DNA of 64,000 nucleotides from Micropterix aruncella. Lineage: Eukaryota; Arthropoda; Insecta; Lepidoptera; Micropterigidae. The translations under genes were made by a program, and so were the position numbers. The stretch is from NCBI GenBank assembly GCA_944548615.1, contig OX155952.1, positions 39,118,350 through 39,182,349 on the forward strand, read 5' to 3'. How positions within the stretch are numbered: the stretch's first letter is position 1; each line of letters opens with the position of its first letter. The notes beneath the pieces were generated by a model. That model saw only the letters and a program-made list of their open reading frames with translations, was not told the origin of the DNA and did not search any database. This document shows, one piece after another, positions 9,771-20,152 of the stretch.

Positions 9771-10130
9771 AATAAAGATTTATTATCAATGATCTAAAAA
9801 TAATAGGTAATAAAACGTATTCAAATAATAGCCAAGGAGTAATAAAATAATAAAAATAATGATACCAGGTAAAAACTAAATAAACAATTTAACTAAAAGT
9901 CACTAAAATGGTCACTGGAATAATAAAATAGCTAAACATAACAAATAATATTCAATAGTCAGAAGTAATAAATAGACAAAAATAATGAAAGCAAGCCCAA
10001 AAGAATATATTAACTAAAATTACTAAAATGGTCCTTTCAATAATACAATTATTTAAAAATAATAAATGGTAATGATAATGCATGGATAATTATTTTATAA
10101 AGTTGGGCGGTTATTCAAAAGTAACCGGCT
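9771..10130. repeat. AT-rich block with degenerate ~120-bp internal repeats
   Basis: ACTAAAATGGTCACTGGAAT near 9903 and ACTAAAATGGTCCTTTCAAT near 10024 head similar stretches, each followed by AATAATA-rich sequence. This looks like a decayed tandem or MITE composed of AATAATAAAAT motifs. Confidence 0.5.
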
Positions 10131-10194
10131 ATTGATAACCGATTGTGGAAAATGCATAATTATATTTAGTCTGGGTATATAGAGTGTACATAGG

Positions 10195-10845
10195 CACGTA
10201 CATACGGGGGGTGTCGATTACAACGGCAGTTATAACCTGTCACCCCAGGTAGCAACGACATCGATCTATTCTGATAGCATAAAAGTGTGTGCGTAAAAGA
10301 CTTTGCGTACATTACAATCGACAATAAAGCTTCGCCAAAGTACGAGTCCACCGTCTTATAGCGAAGCACTGGAAAAAGAAACCAGCAGGCGAACCTCGCT
10401 CCCTTACTACTAGATTTGGACTGGTCACAGAAAAAAAGTCGCTTGTGCGGCCTCTGTTGGCGGTAATTCAGTTCGAATTTATCGCCGACAGTGGCGCCCT
10501 TCGCCCGTTAATATTACACGGGATCGGATGGCCAACGAATCGCTTCAAAGGTGGCTGACGTCACTCTACAAGTACTACCCCTGCTGCTTATGAAACGTAC
10601 GTTACCAGTCCCTCGACTATTCGCCGGAGTGCACAACAGATTGGCTGATGCCGCACGGCGCGCAAACTGCTCAGTTCCGCCGGAGGTGTTCTTCAGGTCG
10701 AACCTAAGTTCCTAACTGCCCACGACTGGACTTACAGCCGCAGGCAGAGTTTACAGAGGCATTTCCATGCTACCGGATGGAAGCTGAACGGTGAATCGGG
10801 CTGACCTTAAACACACAAGTAGGCCATCAGGCCCAAGCTAAGTAG
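10195..10845 (+). mobile_element. Family B repeat, subfamily 2, near full length
   Basis: Starts GGGGTGTCGATTACAACGGC and has GTCACCCCAGGTAGC, GCGAACCTCGCTCCCTTACT and GTCGCTTGTGCGGCCTC. It ends with blocks CGGAGTGCACAACAGATTGG and CTACCGGATGGAAGCTGA that correspond to the 3' half of family B. It aligns along its whole length with copies at 21906, 32746, 37480, 53760 and others, but belongs to a diverged subfamily shared with 42785, 51137 and 61968. No coding frame. Confidence 0.75.
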
Positions 10846-11632
10846 GTAGAAATCATTACCCCCCCCCCCCCAACCCCTCAATTCTCAACGCGAAATAGCA
10901 CCGTGGCCTTATTTGGCAGACGAAATGGATGCACGCCGATGACTCGGATAACGGAAGATGAAGATGTCGCGTTGCGATGCCCATCTAATAAATAATTTCA
11001 TGACGCGTCGCCTGAATAATGAAACATCTTGGTGTGTGTGACACTACGCTTAGGAAGACGTCGGGTCACTCTTCTCGCGATTCGCTCAATCAACTCGATC
11101 AATATACGTCTAAGTAAGATATAGCCGGAAGATTTCCAGGTTCATATATCATTTCAACGAAGTGCTAGAGGGAGAAACAAGCGCGTTTTGCTGCGTGCTA
11201 GATAAGGACAGACGTATCAGTGTTGATTGCCTCTAGGTCTGGCCAAAATTGCACTCCAAGTAAATTCAGAATAGGCAGATTTTCAGGATAAATGATCGGA
11301 GCATTAATCGTAGTTGAATGTTCGCGCCCTAAACATTTAAAGGGTCACGGGAAATAACGATCAATAACATTTTTTTTAAAATTTTGGTAATTCCATTTTT
11401 AATTTGAAAATTACATATTAGCAAGGGTTTGGTGATAAAAAAATATATTTTATCTGTAAACCAAATATATTTGAGTTTCTAAAAAAATACTTTTCACTTA
11501 AATTATACATCACAAAAAAGCGAAAACTATAACATAAGAATAATATAATAATAAAAATATTGGAGTTTCTAAAACTACATTTAACTTATATTATACCTCA
11601 GAATAAAGTGAAGACGTGGAAAAGCCATTGGC
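10846..11632. other. Poly-C tract then unassigned sequence
   Basis: A run of about 13-15 C lies at 10858-10872. The segment 10900-11340 is mixed composition and the part after 11340 is AT-rich. No recognised feature. Confidence 0.4.
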
Positions 11633-12224
11633 CTTGATCAGTATTTTCCATCACATTTCCTCCTCAGCGTCAACCGGAGTGTCATCGAGGTACTCCACCT
11701 CTGGACCCGACAGGAAAAACTGATCAAGGTTCACCGTCACTGCTTCGACCTTGTTCAGTCTTTCTTTTTGCACATTGTCTACTCCCTTCATTTAAGGGCA
11801 AACTGTGGTTATTCTTTCGGAGATCCATTTGTGCTTAGATTCATTTTGGGAACAAGCCACAAGATGGCGTTAGTATCCCATTTATGCCAAAAATGATATA
11901 TATCGTTTTCCCACGTGACCCTTCATTTCTTGATCAGTATTTTCCATCACATTTCCTCCTCAGCGTCAACCGGAGTGTCATCGAGGTACTCCACCTCTGG
12001 ACCCGACAGGAAAAACTGATCAAGGTTCACCGTCACTGCTTCGACCTTGTTCAGTCTTTCTTTTTGCACATTGTCTACTCCCTTCATTTAAGGGCAAACT
12101 GTGGTTATTCTTTCGGAGATCCATTTGTGCTTAGATTCATTTTGGGAACAAGCCATAAGATGGCGTTAGTATCCCATTTATGCCAAAAATGATATATATC
12201 GTTTTCCCACGTGACCCTTCATTT
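11633..12224. repeat. Recent tandem duplication, two 296-bp units
   Basis: Units 11633-11928 and 11929-12224 both begin CTTGATCAGTATTTTCCATC and are almost identical; I saw a single difference (CACAAGATGG against CATAAGATGG). Each unit also contains an internal CTGATCAAGG, so TGATCA sites lie at the unit borders. On the minus strand each unit carries a short frame starting MKGVDNVQKERLNKVEAVTV and ending in an acidic tail DDTPVDAEEEM, 46 codons, so the unit may derive from a coding exon or element C-terminus. Near identity implies a recent event. Confidence 0.85.
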
Positions 12225-12250
12225 CTAATCAAGGTACTAATGTTGGGTTT

Positions 12251-12462
12251 ATAAATAGGATAGAAAACGAATTTACCGCGTGAAATTTGTAGGACCCGAC
12301 GTTTCGGTGACGTTGCAGCCACCGTTGTCTAGGGTAGACTGAGTCTACCCTAGACAACGGTGGCTGCAACGTCACCGAAACGTCGGGTCCTACAAATTTC
12401 ACGCGGTAAATTCGTTTTCTATCCTATTTATAATGTCAAACAACCGCGATAGTCTTCGATTT
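12251..12462 (+). mobile_element. Family A hairpin element with 13-bp target duplication
   Basis: The 212-bp body is a near-perfect palindrome centred at about 12345 in GGGTAGACTGAGTCTACCC. Each arm carries GACGTTTCGGTGACGTTGCA, TTTACCGCGTGAAATTTGT and GGATAGAAAACG. The right side extends beyond the palindrome with CAAACAACCGCGATAGTCTT and CGATTT. TAATGTTGGGTTT occurs directly on both sides (12238-12250 and 12463-12475). Duplications of this length are typical of target-primed retroposition and are unlike the 2-9 bp made by cut-and-paste transposases. No protein is encoded. Confidence 0.85.
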
Positions 12463-12475
12463 TAATGTTGGGTTT

Positions 12476-12979
12476 TGTATTCTACGCATGCATGCACACG
12501 CGGACAGTTTTATATTTTAAATATATTACTGTAATATACTTATTGTGTAATAGTATCTTTACCAGTATGGAAAAGGTGTACACATTGATCGTTTGAGGTC
12601 AAAGATCCCTATCGATTCCAACGAAAGTAAGAATGCTATTTTATTATTAATATCACATCTATAATACTATCATTAAGTTAAAAATATCTATTAATAATAT
12701 TATTTATAAATATAATATTACTCTTATATTACTATTATATTATCTATATTATATATCTTTTTTAAGACACGGCTGCTATTAGAAAAACTTCACTAGATTT
12801 AAAAAAAAATATTAATGATTAGTTAAGCACTTAAGTTATTTCTACTCCACCACTAGATTTAATAAATAGTTAGTAATTCATTAATTATTATGTATATGTT
12901 ATGGATAAATTAAGTAAAAAAATACATCTTTAAAGAAAACAAAGTTCCTTCGGAGGATCAACATGTCAGTACTGTCACT
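12476..12979. other. AT-rich stretch
   Basis: Very AT-rich between 12640 and 12920 with short ATTATT runs. No feature recognised. Confidence 0.4.
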
Positions 12980-13535
12980 AATTCGCAGCGAATCGTTACG
13001 CGCGTAAGTTGCGCCCAGAAGGAGCGCAACTTACGCGCGTCATTAGGGAATGATGTTTACCATTTGACATGGAGTTGAATGACTCCATGTGATTGGATTC
13101 GTCCACTGTCCCTAGTGTACTCGCGTAAACTGGACGGAATACGCGCGTAATTCGCGCGAGTCGAAAGTGGCGAACTACGCATTTACGCGCGAGGGTCAGG
13201 ATAGAGACACACTTCTCCCACGTACGAAGCGTACGGAATGCATTATGACACCGGGACCATTGATTTGCGTGAAAACAGACGACTTAGAGACACACTTATC
13301 ATACGAAACGCCGCGTAGGATGAGTGTGTTTCTAAGTCATCTGTTTTCATGCAAATCCAAGGGTTGCGTACGTCCAGACGTCTTAATGCGTTGCGTACGT
13401 TGCGTACTTTTACCAGTGTGGCGCTGCCGTCAAACTCGCGAGTTGCTTGTGGGCTTGTGAACGCGTTGTATGGGTAATAATACCTCGCGTACGCGTGCCA
13501 AGTATGAAAACGCGCGTAACGATTCGCGGCGAATT
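12980..13535. mobile_element. CpG-rich TIR element with internal hairpins
   Basis: Inverted ends AATTCGCAGCGAATCGTTAC followed by GCGCG (12980-13004), and their complement at 13511-13535, match at 24 of 25 positions. Three internal hairpins are visible: 12998-13040 (GCGTAAGTTGCGC arms), 13069-13090 (CATGGAGT arms) and 13261-13362, whose arms include CGTGAAAACAGACGACTTAG and GACACACTTATC. The base composition, dense in CGCG, differs sharply from the neighbours. No transposase. Overlapping open frames of about 100 codons on both strands are by-products of the palindromes. Confidence 0.8.
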
Positions 13536-14058
13536 CGATCCTTCTGGACAATAATTCATTAAAAAATACAACAAAATAAATAAAAATGCCTGAATCTCTG
13601 AAACGTTCAGCAGTTCGCGGCGCCAGGCCACATATAACATCGACTGTAATCGTCGATTTTCGCTGAGCTAGGGAGCGTTGCCGGCGTTGCCCGTCTTGCC
13701 TGAAGGCGTATAACGAAGTGATATAACGAGGCCGATAACAAAAATGTGGATAGTGTCCGGTTGAATGATATTATTGTAGCGACGTTCGTCTCGTCTTATC
13801 GAATCTCGCTGCGACCGGTTCACATGACATTTCGTTTGTAATCGCGAAGCGCGCGACGAGCTTCGTCAATAATGCACGCGCGCGACCGAGCAGCGCCCGA
13901 GCCGCGATCGACATTATGAACACCGGGAGATTGAATTTTATGGAAATCGAAATAAAAACCGGGTGAGTGCGAGTTTTACTCGCGCGCCAAGGATTCCGCA
14001 TACAATTTAAATTATTCTTATTTATAAAATTATCCAATAAAAGTTCGTTCGTTCGTTA
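13536..14058. other. CpG-rich unassigned block
   Basis: From 13770 to 13990 there are frequent CGCG and GCGC motifs and an 88-codon minus frame (13771-14037) without a known domain. It might be a promoter-proximal island or the end of a mobile element; nothing in the sequence decides. A short GTTC tandem lies at 14043-14058, at the 3' end of the reverse-transcriptase fragment that follows. Confidence 0.3.
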
Positions 14059-14302
14059 ACGTGTCCGGGCCAAGTACTGACACGTCTCTCCAAAAGTATG
14101 CGGCCGTGATGGCCTTGTCGTTGGCCTCTTGCATGATGAGGGTTGACGGCTGCGGGCAAGATCAGAGGTGGTTTTCATCCTGCAGCGTTCCACAGTTGCA
14201 TATTGGGTTCACTGTGTAGCCCCAGTGAACGCGATTGGCTCGGCATCTTGTCACACCCATCCTCAGTCTGTTCAGACTACGCCAGGTAGTATAGGGAAGA
14301 TG
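14059..14302 (-). pseudogene. Non-LTR reverse transcriptase C-terminus (R1/jockey-like)
   Basis: The minus frame reads TTWRSLNRLRMGVTRCRANR, VHWGYTVNPICNCG, then ENHL, a stop, SCPQPSTLIM and a tail AAYFWRDVSVLGPD. The W-x-x-L-N-R-L-R-x-x-x-x-R-C and WGY-x(6)-C-x-C-G pattern followed by HL-x-x-CP is the zinc-binding-like C-terminus found downstream of the RT domain in R1, jockey and I-type non-LTR elements. One in-frame stop and the loss of the RT domain mark it as a 5'-truncated dead copy. Confidence 0.85.
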
Positions 14303-15355
14303 GAACCCCGGTGCCATCTCTTCCTTTACGTCATCGCCAAGTTAAGCCCTCCATTAAGTGAAGTGGCTCAATGACTGACTACCTTGGATCTGTTGTGTGT
14401 GGCTCTTGAATTAATTTTGCGATTTGAGGCGATTGTGGCGTGGTTCTTGTGAGTATCTTCCGCCTTAAGGCGTTCTGAGTAAGCCAGGACACAACGACCA
14501 GTGCAGGATCTACGTATAATCTACGCAAACTATAGCTTAGGGCCCCCACTTTCTTGGGGGTCCCCAAAAAAAATAACCGAGTGAGCAATTGTCATATATA
14601 CTTAAATATACTGCAGCGATAGCTCAAATAGGTTAGGGCCTTATCAAGTCTAAATCCGGCACTGACCACGACGTATTGCAGGGAGCGTTGCCGATGAGCG
14701 GATAAAGCTTTTTAACCCCTCTTATCGCGTAAAAAAAGAACATAAATAATCATATGTTTACAACATTTTTTTTGCGAAGCATAGATATTTCTGGATTTTA
14801 TGACCCCACTAGATTTTATGTGTTTTGGGGTGATTTAAAACATAATGACCATTTTAATTTTGTTTCTTTTTCTTTCATTCATTCAAATTTCTAATTCATT
14901 CGTTAAAACTAAGAGATTTACTTAAATGAATAACTAACTAACCTACTAAGATTAAATATATAAATAAATCTATAAATATATAAATAAATTCACCAAAAAA
15001 CAAAAATATATTAAAAAGGTCCTTATTATGCACATAATTGGCTCATTACTAATGGAGCAGCCTTAAATTTTATATCTAATTATTTAGTTTTAAATATAGT
15101 CAAGCCAATGCATAAATTATCAAGTATGAAATGTAGCAAATATCATAGCCTACGTCAGGACGTAGGTTAGAATTTGTAGGTTCTTTTGCACTGGTTCTTT
15201 TCACACGAATTGACTAGAAAAGAAACTTTAGCAAAACTTTTATATTGATAATTAGGTGCTTACCAATGAAGTTGTTACATTTCAGATGAAATTTTTTGTA
15301 ACAAAAAAAAAAACATTAATCTATGTTTTCACTGATTCTTTGCAGTTATTTTTTC
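14303..15355. other. Unassigned, mostly AT-rich
   Basis: A short hairpin GGGCCCCCACTTTCTTGGGG is visible at about 14540-14560. The rest is AT-rich with no recognisable frame; TAAATATATAAATAAATC-like short repeats occur near 14955-14990. Confidence 0.35.
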
Positions 15356-15905
15356 TTTAGAATGATCCAAATTCAGAAAAAGTGGGAATCTGTTGGTGCA
15401 AGGTCTGGCGAGTGGCACACAATGTTTAAGGCCAGGCTCAAGAAGCACGTAATTTTAAAACAATAAAACAACCAACCCTCCTCCTCCCCTATCTTCTCGG
15501 ATTCCTTTCCCTTCTTCGTCTCCTTTCTTTATCTCTCCGTCTTTATTTAATATTTTTAATTACTTTTTCTATTGTTATTGTATTTTTTTTCAATTTTTTA
15601 CTATATTTTATCATTTTATTTTGTGTAACTAAAGCAAAACTTGTGATATGTTAGTTGATAATAGATATTGCCGCAAAACTCGTCTTTGTGTTGAAAATAA
15701 AGTGTTTTATTGTTATTAGTAATAATATTATAATCTTTAATCAGTTAAGCCGTAAATAATTTGCCGTTATATATTAAATTTATTAGTTTATCTTATTTTT
15801 ACCGCATAACATGTTGTTTTTCTCGGTTAAGGTTAGCTGTAAGATATTGCCTTTAGGCAATAAGCTTGCCTTTTTGATTAGGCAAATAAAGCGTTTTGGA
15901 GTCAG
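15356..15905 (+). repeat. Probable LINE 3' untranslated region
   Basis: The stretch ends with AAGGTTAGCTGTAAGATATT, GCCTTTAGGCAATAAGCTTG and GCAAATAAAG. This resembles the tail of the non-LTR element at 59447-59825, which has GTCGGCTGTAAGAGATTG, TTTAGGCAAAAGGTCCGCC and GCAATAAAG. The hairpin TTGCCTTTAGGCAA is typical of such recognised 3' ends. No reverse-transcriptase frame is readable upstream. Confidence 0.5.
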
Positions 15906-16590
15906 TCATTCGAGCAGTGGCAGGAAGAGAATTCAGATTTTGGATCGTAGTAAAAGGTCAATGCAATTGATCGTCAGAAAAGTGAATAATATGATGAACC
16001 AACGCACATATTCATCGCGCACACAAAGAAGTAAGTTTACACTGAACATACACAGGTGTTTTAGTTAAAACTGACCATTATGACTGCGCAAGCCTATAAG
16101 ACAAAGAATACAAAGATTACAATGAACTTCGTAAGAATAGCGTAGATAGGTAAGGTACCACGTATTTATTTCCTACACTTATCTACCTGGCACATAGAAT
16201 TGTGTAAAGAATGACATGGTCATTTATTTTGCACGGTTTACCATTTTTTTTTTTTTTTTTTTCAGAAAACTTACAGCGTTTTATAATTACTATCACATAT
16301 TATGCAAATCTAAGACCGAATAAAAGTTTTTACAATTAAACTAGGCATAGTATTAATCGCAAAAATAAAATATGAAGAAAATACAGGCTTTACGTACATA
16401 GGTAAGAGGGTAAACCTCGTGGAAAGGCATAGAGAAGCCACATTATGAATTTAAAAGATATATTTAACTAATTACATAAAATAAATTGCTTATTATACAT
16501 AATATTGATAAAAAATATCATAACATAAATATTGAGATAAGATAATAATAAAATATTAAAAGTATAGGTAATATAAATATCTAGATATAA
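15906..16590. other. Unassigned with poly-T tract
   Basis: A T run of about 18 lies at 16245-16262. The rest is AT-rich and no feature was recognised. Confidence 0.35.
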
Positions 16591-16607
16591 TATACATAAT
16601 AATATAT

Positions 16608-16818
16608 GAAATCGAATCGTTTTTATCTTGTTTATAATGTTTGACATTTTAAACAAGATAAAAACGAATTTACCGCGTGAAGTTTGTAGCACCCGACGTT
16701 TCGGCGATGTTTCAACCGCGGTTGTCTATGGGAGTCTACACTAGACAACGGCAGTTGCAACATCGCCAAAATATCGGGTGCTGAAAACTTCACGCAGTAA
16801 ATTCGTTTTTATCCTATT
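16608..16818 (-). mobile_element. Family A hairpin element with 17-bp target duplication
   Basis: Begins GAAATCGAATCG and ends at CCTATT. The arms carry GATAAAAACGAATTTACCGC and GCACCCGACGTTTCGGCGAT on the left and their complements on the right, meeting at about 16735. TATACATAATAATATAT (16591-16607) is repeated at 16819-16835 with one mismatch. Body length is 211 bp, the same as the copy at 12251. The left end also has a short nested inverted repeat of GTTTTTATCTTGTTTA. Confidence 0.8.
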
Positions 16819-17028
16819 TATATATAATAATATATTTATAATGATATATACATAATAATCAATACAATATTTTACAATATTTAACAGACGAGGAAATACT
16901 AACAAAGCCCGAAGGGTATTAATCGTGTTTTTAATCACTTCTAAGCAAGTATTTGATGATATATTAAATATATCCAAACCTTGAACATTCAGGTTGTACG
17001 ATATAAACGCTTTATAAAAGTTTATATC

Positions 17029-17236
17029 CACGCTTGAAAGGCAATCCTCACTAAGCTACATTGAGTAAACTTTACAGTCAAAATATATAAAAAAAAATAT
17101 ATATATTTTAAATTCACCTAATTGTTGAATTGAAATGATATCCAACAATTAGGTGAATTAAAAATAACTTTTTTTTAAATATTTAAACTTTAAATCACTT
17201 TCCTGTAAAGTTAGTGAGAATGGTCTTCAAGCGTCG
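17029..17236. mobile_element. AT-rich foldback MITE
   Basis: The ends are inverted repeats, CCACGCTTGAAAGGCAATCC with TCACTAA on the left and TTAGTGAGAATGGTCTTCAA with GCG on the right. The centre forms a hairpin with arms AATTCACCTAATTGTTG (17111-17127) and its complement at 17143-17159. It has no coding capacity. Confidence 0.7.
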
Positions 17237-17448
17237 ATATAGGTATTGAACCTGTGTAGGTATATGAAAAAAATCACGAGCGCTGGTATTATTTGAGATT
17301 CGGTAACAAATTCAAAACAGAATAAGGGTATGAATAAGGAGACGTGAACACCTTTAATTGGCTCTTTGTTATCCTACTAAGTCTTTTTGTTAAATTATAA
17401 TTAGCTGTTGGTTTTCTTAAAAATAAATAAATAAATATCTATTATGTT
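17237..17448. other. AT-rich spacer
   Basis: Short unassigned stretch ending in an AAATA tandem at about 17420-17438, directly beside the Tigger-like element. Confidence 0.4.
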
Positions 17449-17535
17449 ACAGTAGAACTCCAATTATTCGAACTCTGACTATCCGAATCGCTGATTATCC
17501 GAAATTAAAACGGAAAAAAAATTAAGACGGTAACG

Positions 17536-17757
17536 TACTGATTGTTGATAATGCACCAATTCATCCCACCGAAGAATTGTTGGAAAAGGGAATGGCCAGT
17601 TTAAAACAATCTTTTTAGCGCCAAACGTCACAAACTTGTTGCAACCAATGAACCAGTCTGTCATCGAAACCATGAGACGCCATTTCAGAAAGCAACTTTT
17701 AAGGAAACTTTCGGTAAAGGGCGAAGACGAAGGTGTGTTGGCTAACCATAAAAAATA
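17536..17757 (+). pseudogene. Tigger/jerky-type DDE transposase fragment
   Basis: The plus frame reads IVDNAPIHPTEELLEKG, then after a one-base shift NGQFKTIFLAPNVTNLLQPM and NQSVIETMRRHFRKQLLRKL. The DNAPIHP and PNVT-x-LLQPM(D/N)Q blocks are hallmarks of the DDE_1 catalytic domain; the D of VDN is the second catalytic aspartate. In related proteins the final block reads QPMDQ; here the D is N, consistent with decay. The rest of the domain and the CENP-B-type DNA-binding region are missing. Confidence 0.88.
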
Positions 17758-17829
17758 AATTTGAAAGATTGACCTTAATGTCAAAGTTGAAGCAGACACG
17801 GGACCATAAGCATTTTTTCTTTAAAAATG

Positions 17830-18212
17830 GTTTTTAACACGCTTTTATTAGGTCGACCTGTATGTAACTATGTAATGGAATCTAAGGTAACTAATTTAAC
17901 CATCTTCCACGGATCGTAGCGTCATGAAAATTGGCAGCTGTATGTAGTTCTGATGACAATACAATAATATGGTACTGTCGAACTGATCTGGTCATGGAGT
18001 CGGAAGATATGAACTGGAACTTCATGATGGAACATCGTATCATAGCTGTGTTTGGACGTGTTAGAAAAGTCTTGGAATGAATTTTGACCACGATTAGGTT
18101 TCAAGGTCTGATGATGAAGCCGGAAGATAGGCACTGGCATTCTATGATGGAATATCGTATCATAGCCGTGTGTATGTGAATATCGTATCATAGCCCAAAA
18201 GCGTGTTTTTAG
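17830..18212 (-). mobile_element. Family H MITE nested in the Tigger-like element
   Basis: The ends are AACACGCTTTTATTAGGTCG and AAAAGCGTGTTTTTA, inverted repeats of about 12 bp. Interior blocks GACCTGTATGTAACTATGTA, GTCATGAAAATTGGCAGCTG and TCATGATGGAACATCGTATC are also present in reverse orientation at 62593-62905. A local duplication of the ATGATGGAA(C/T)ATCGTATCATAG block makes this copy longer than the other. Confidence 0.8.
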
Positions 18213-18353
18213 TGTTTTTTTCTCTCATTTTCAACACACATACAGTAATTAATTAAACTAGACCCTATTGTTCAAAAAATCCAATTATCCGAATTTATGA
18301 TTATCCGAATGGTGTCCAGTTTCAATTGATTCGGTTAATTGGAGTTCTACTGT

Positions 18354-19055
18354 ATTTATAAAATTGCATAGAAAACGTATATCGTATTGGAGGCACCTAT
18401 CCTCGAGTAGGCCCATTTTGGTCACTTTATGTGAAAAAGTTTTTTTGCAGTGCTGACTAAACAGTACAAACTAGGCATTACATATTTGGACATTCGTATT
18501 AAAAAATCATAAAAGACGAAAGAAAAATACAGCTTAGCTGTCAAAGCATAAGGTTACAACAGTAATAAAGAGTTCATCCTTCCATCCCGTTGGAAGGGCG
18601 AATAATACAGCGTACGCTATGACTCATCCGGTCGACTGGCTCAACCGCTCAAGCAGGACAGTGACAAACTGGTCGATAGGACGATAAAAGTCGAAAGAAA
18701 AACGCGGGCAAATCGAAACATAGTACACGACAGGGTCGAGATTTCAGCGGCGAAAGAAATGTAACAATAGCAAGGCGACCACCAAGTCAAATTCTGGCTT
18801 ACCACCGGCGAGGAATTATTATGAACGCGCATTTTTTGCCCCCCTCCCCCTCCCCCCATTACTAGTAATAATCATTTATTGGCATTTACCATCATGTGAA
18901 TGATTGCACCGCGTCAAAAATAACCTACATTTTGAGAAATATAAAATATAACGATAGTCTTGCCGGATCGCTGGCTGATACCTAGAACAAACGAACATCT
19001 AAATATATAAAAAAAGAATACGGTTTACGGTTTTTTATGAAGTATTTGTGGTTTG
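18354..19055. other. Unassigned with C-rich tract
   Basis: A pyrimidine tract CCCCCCTCCCCCTCCCCCCA at 18838-18858 is preceded by a block (18790-18835) with GAACGCGCATTTTTTG that weakly resembles family O. The rest is unassigned. Confidence 0.4.
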
Positions 19056-19345
19056 TGTATTTATCCATATACATGATACATGTATATTTCCGGGATGTAG
19101 TCAATCAGACCATTCATTTGACACTAAACACGATATATTTATGTTAATTTACTGACATTTGGACATTTGGAGAGATACTTACTTGATATTTAGACAGTAA
19201 AGGCACTAAGGATAACATTACGATTCTAAGAATACCACACACTTTTAAATCGGTTCAAGCGTTATGAAGTTATGGTAGAATAAGGAAACGGAAAACATAC
19301 ATAGATTAACCCCGAACCTATTATACTCCTTTTTTGTTGGGCAGT
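19056..19345 (-). repeat. Family N repeat fragment
   Basis: Reverse complement of the repeat at 39190-39480. Shared blocks include AACGGAAAACATACATAGAT, ATTATACTCCTTTTTTGTTG and GGGCAGTCGTGTAAAAA, plus TTTGACACTAAACACGATAT. Confidence 0.7.
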
Positions 19346-19654
19346 CGTGTAAAAATATATTTTTGAAGTAACGTATGAAGCTAAAAGTAAACGCGTTGCC
19401 GGTTTTTGATAACGCGTAATGTCGACCCCTGACACCATACCCGCGATACGCCGAGTACATATTTACAGACATTTACACATAATAACATTAACATTAAACG
19501 CACAAAATGCACAATTCCGACGAAGGTCGAGCGAAACGCGCTTCTGCCATCTGAACGGTTACTCGTATAGAACCACGAGATGACGCCAACGCCCATGTCA
19601 ACCTTCGTAAACTCGGACAACAACGTCGAGTCTCTTGTGCTATCATCGTATATT

Positions 19655-19775
19655 CAGATGATGTTACTTTCCCGGCCGACCCAACCGAGAAGGGAGTTTT
19701 GTCAACGCGCGTTTTTGAGATGACGGAAATATCTGTTTTGAGCCCCCCGAGACGATTAAGACTATTTCCATACTG
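19655..19775 (+). repeat. Family O repeat fragment
   Basis: Contains CAACGCGCGTTTTTGAGATG, ACGGAAATATCTGTTTTGAG and CCCCCCGAGACGATTAAGAC. The same order of blocks occurs at 28990-29146 and 62945-63075. Confidence 0.65.
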
Positions 19776-19780
19776 AAGTC

Positions 19781-19883
19781 TGTTTGTGTGTGTGCGTGTG
19801 TGTGCGAGTGTGTGCATGTGTTGTGTGTGTTGTGTGTGTCTTGTGTGTGTGTGAGGGTGTGTGTGTGTGTGTGAGAGAGGGTG

Positions 19884-19916
<33 letters not shown>

Positions 19917-20006
19917 TTGTGTGCGCCTGTCTGTCTGTATGTCCACAGTAAATATATTAGCTAAAATATATTTACTGTGGTATGTCTGTATGTCTCTATG
20001 TGTGTG

Positions 20007-20038
<32 letters not shown>

Positions 20039-20090
20039 GGTGTGTGTTTGTATGTCTGTCTGTCTGTGTGTGCGTGTGTTTGTGTATGTA
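19781..20090. repeat. Interrupted (TG)n microsatellite with central palindrome
   Basis: Long runs of alternating TG at 19781-19935 and 19999-20090 are separated by a 33-bp palindrome CAGTAAATATATTAGC/TAAAATATATTTACTG. Open frames of 98 to 202 codons on both strands here are products of the TG periodicity, not genes. The tract lies where other family F copies have a short TGTCTGTCTG stretch, so it is probably an expanded element head. Confidence 0.85.
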
Positions 20091-20152
20091 TTCCTCCAAC
20101 AAGCGCCTTCATGACAAGACGAAAAGATTATGGTTGAAATCGGCGCACATAC
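20090..20152 (+). repeat. Family F fragment, decayed
   Basis: TATTCCTCCAACAAGCGCC and GATTATGGTTGAAATCGGC are degenerate versions of family F blocks seen intact at 20742-20990. Confidence 0.55.

Larger units (their letters stand above)
17451..18353 (+). mobile_element. Pogo/Tigger-like DNA transposon, internally deleted, with nested MITE
   Basis: Terminal inverted repeats CAGTAGAACTCCAATTATTC (left) and, on the minus strand, CAGTAGAACTCCAATTAACC (right) are flanked by TA on both sides. This is the TIR and target site of pogo/Tigger elements. CCGAA-containing subterminal repeats (TATCCGAA) recur at both ends. A DDE transposase piece lies at 17536-17757. A family H MITE (about 17830-18212) has been inserted downstream of it. 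Most of the transposase is deleted. Confidence 0.88.

Noticed and set aside
14540..14575. GGGCCCCCACTTTCTTGGGGGTCCCC hairpin as a terminator or element end
   Set aside because: A matching partner end or a transcription unit is lacking; bacterial-type terminators are not expected in this genome.
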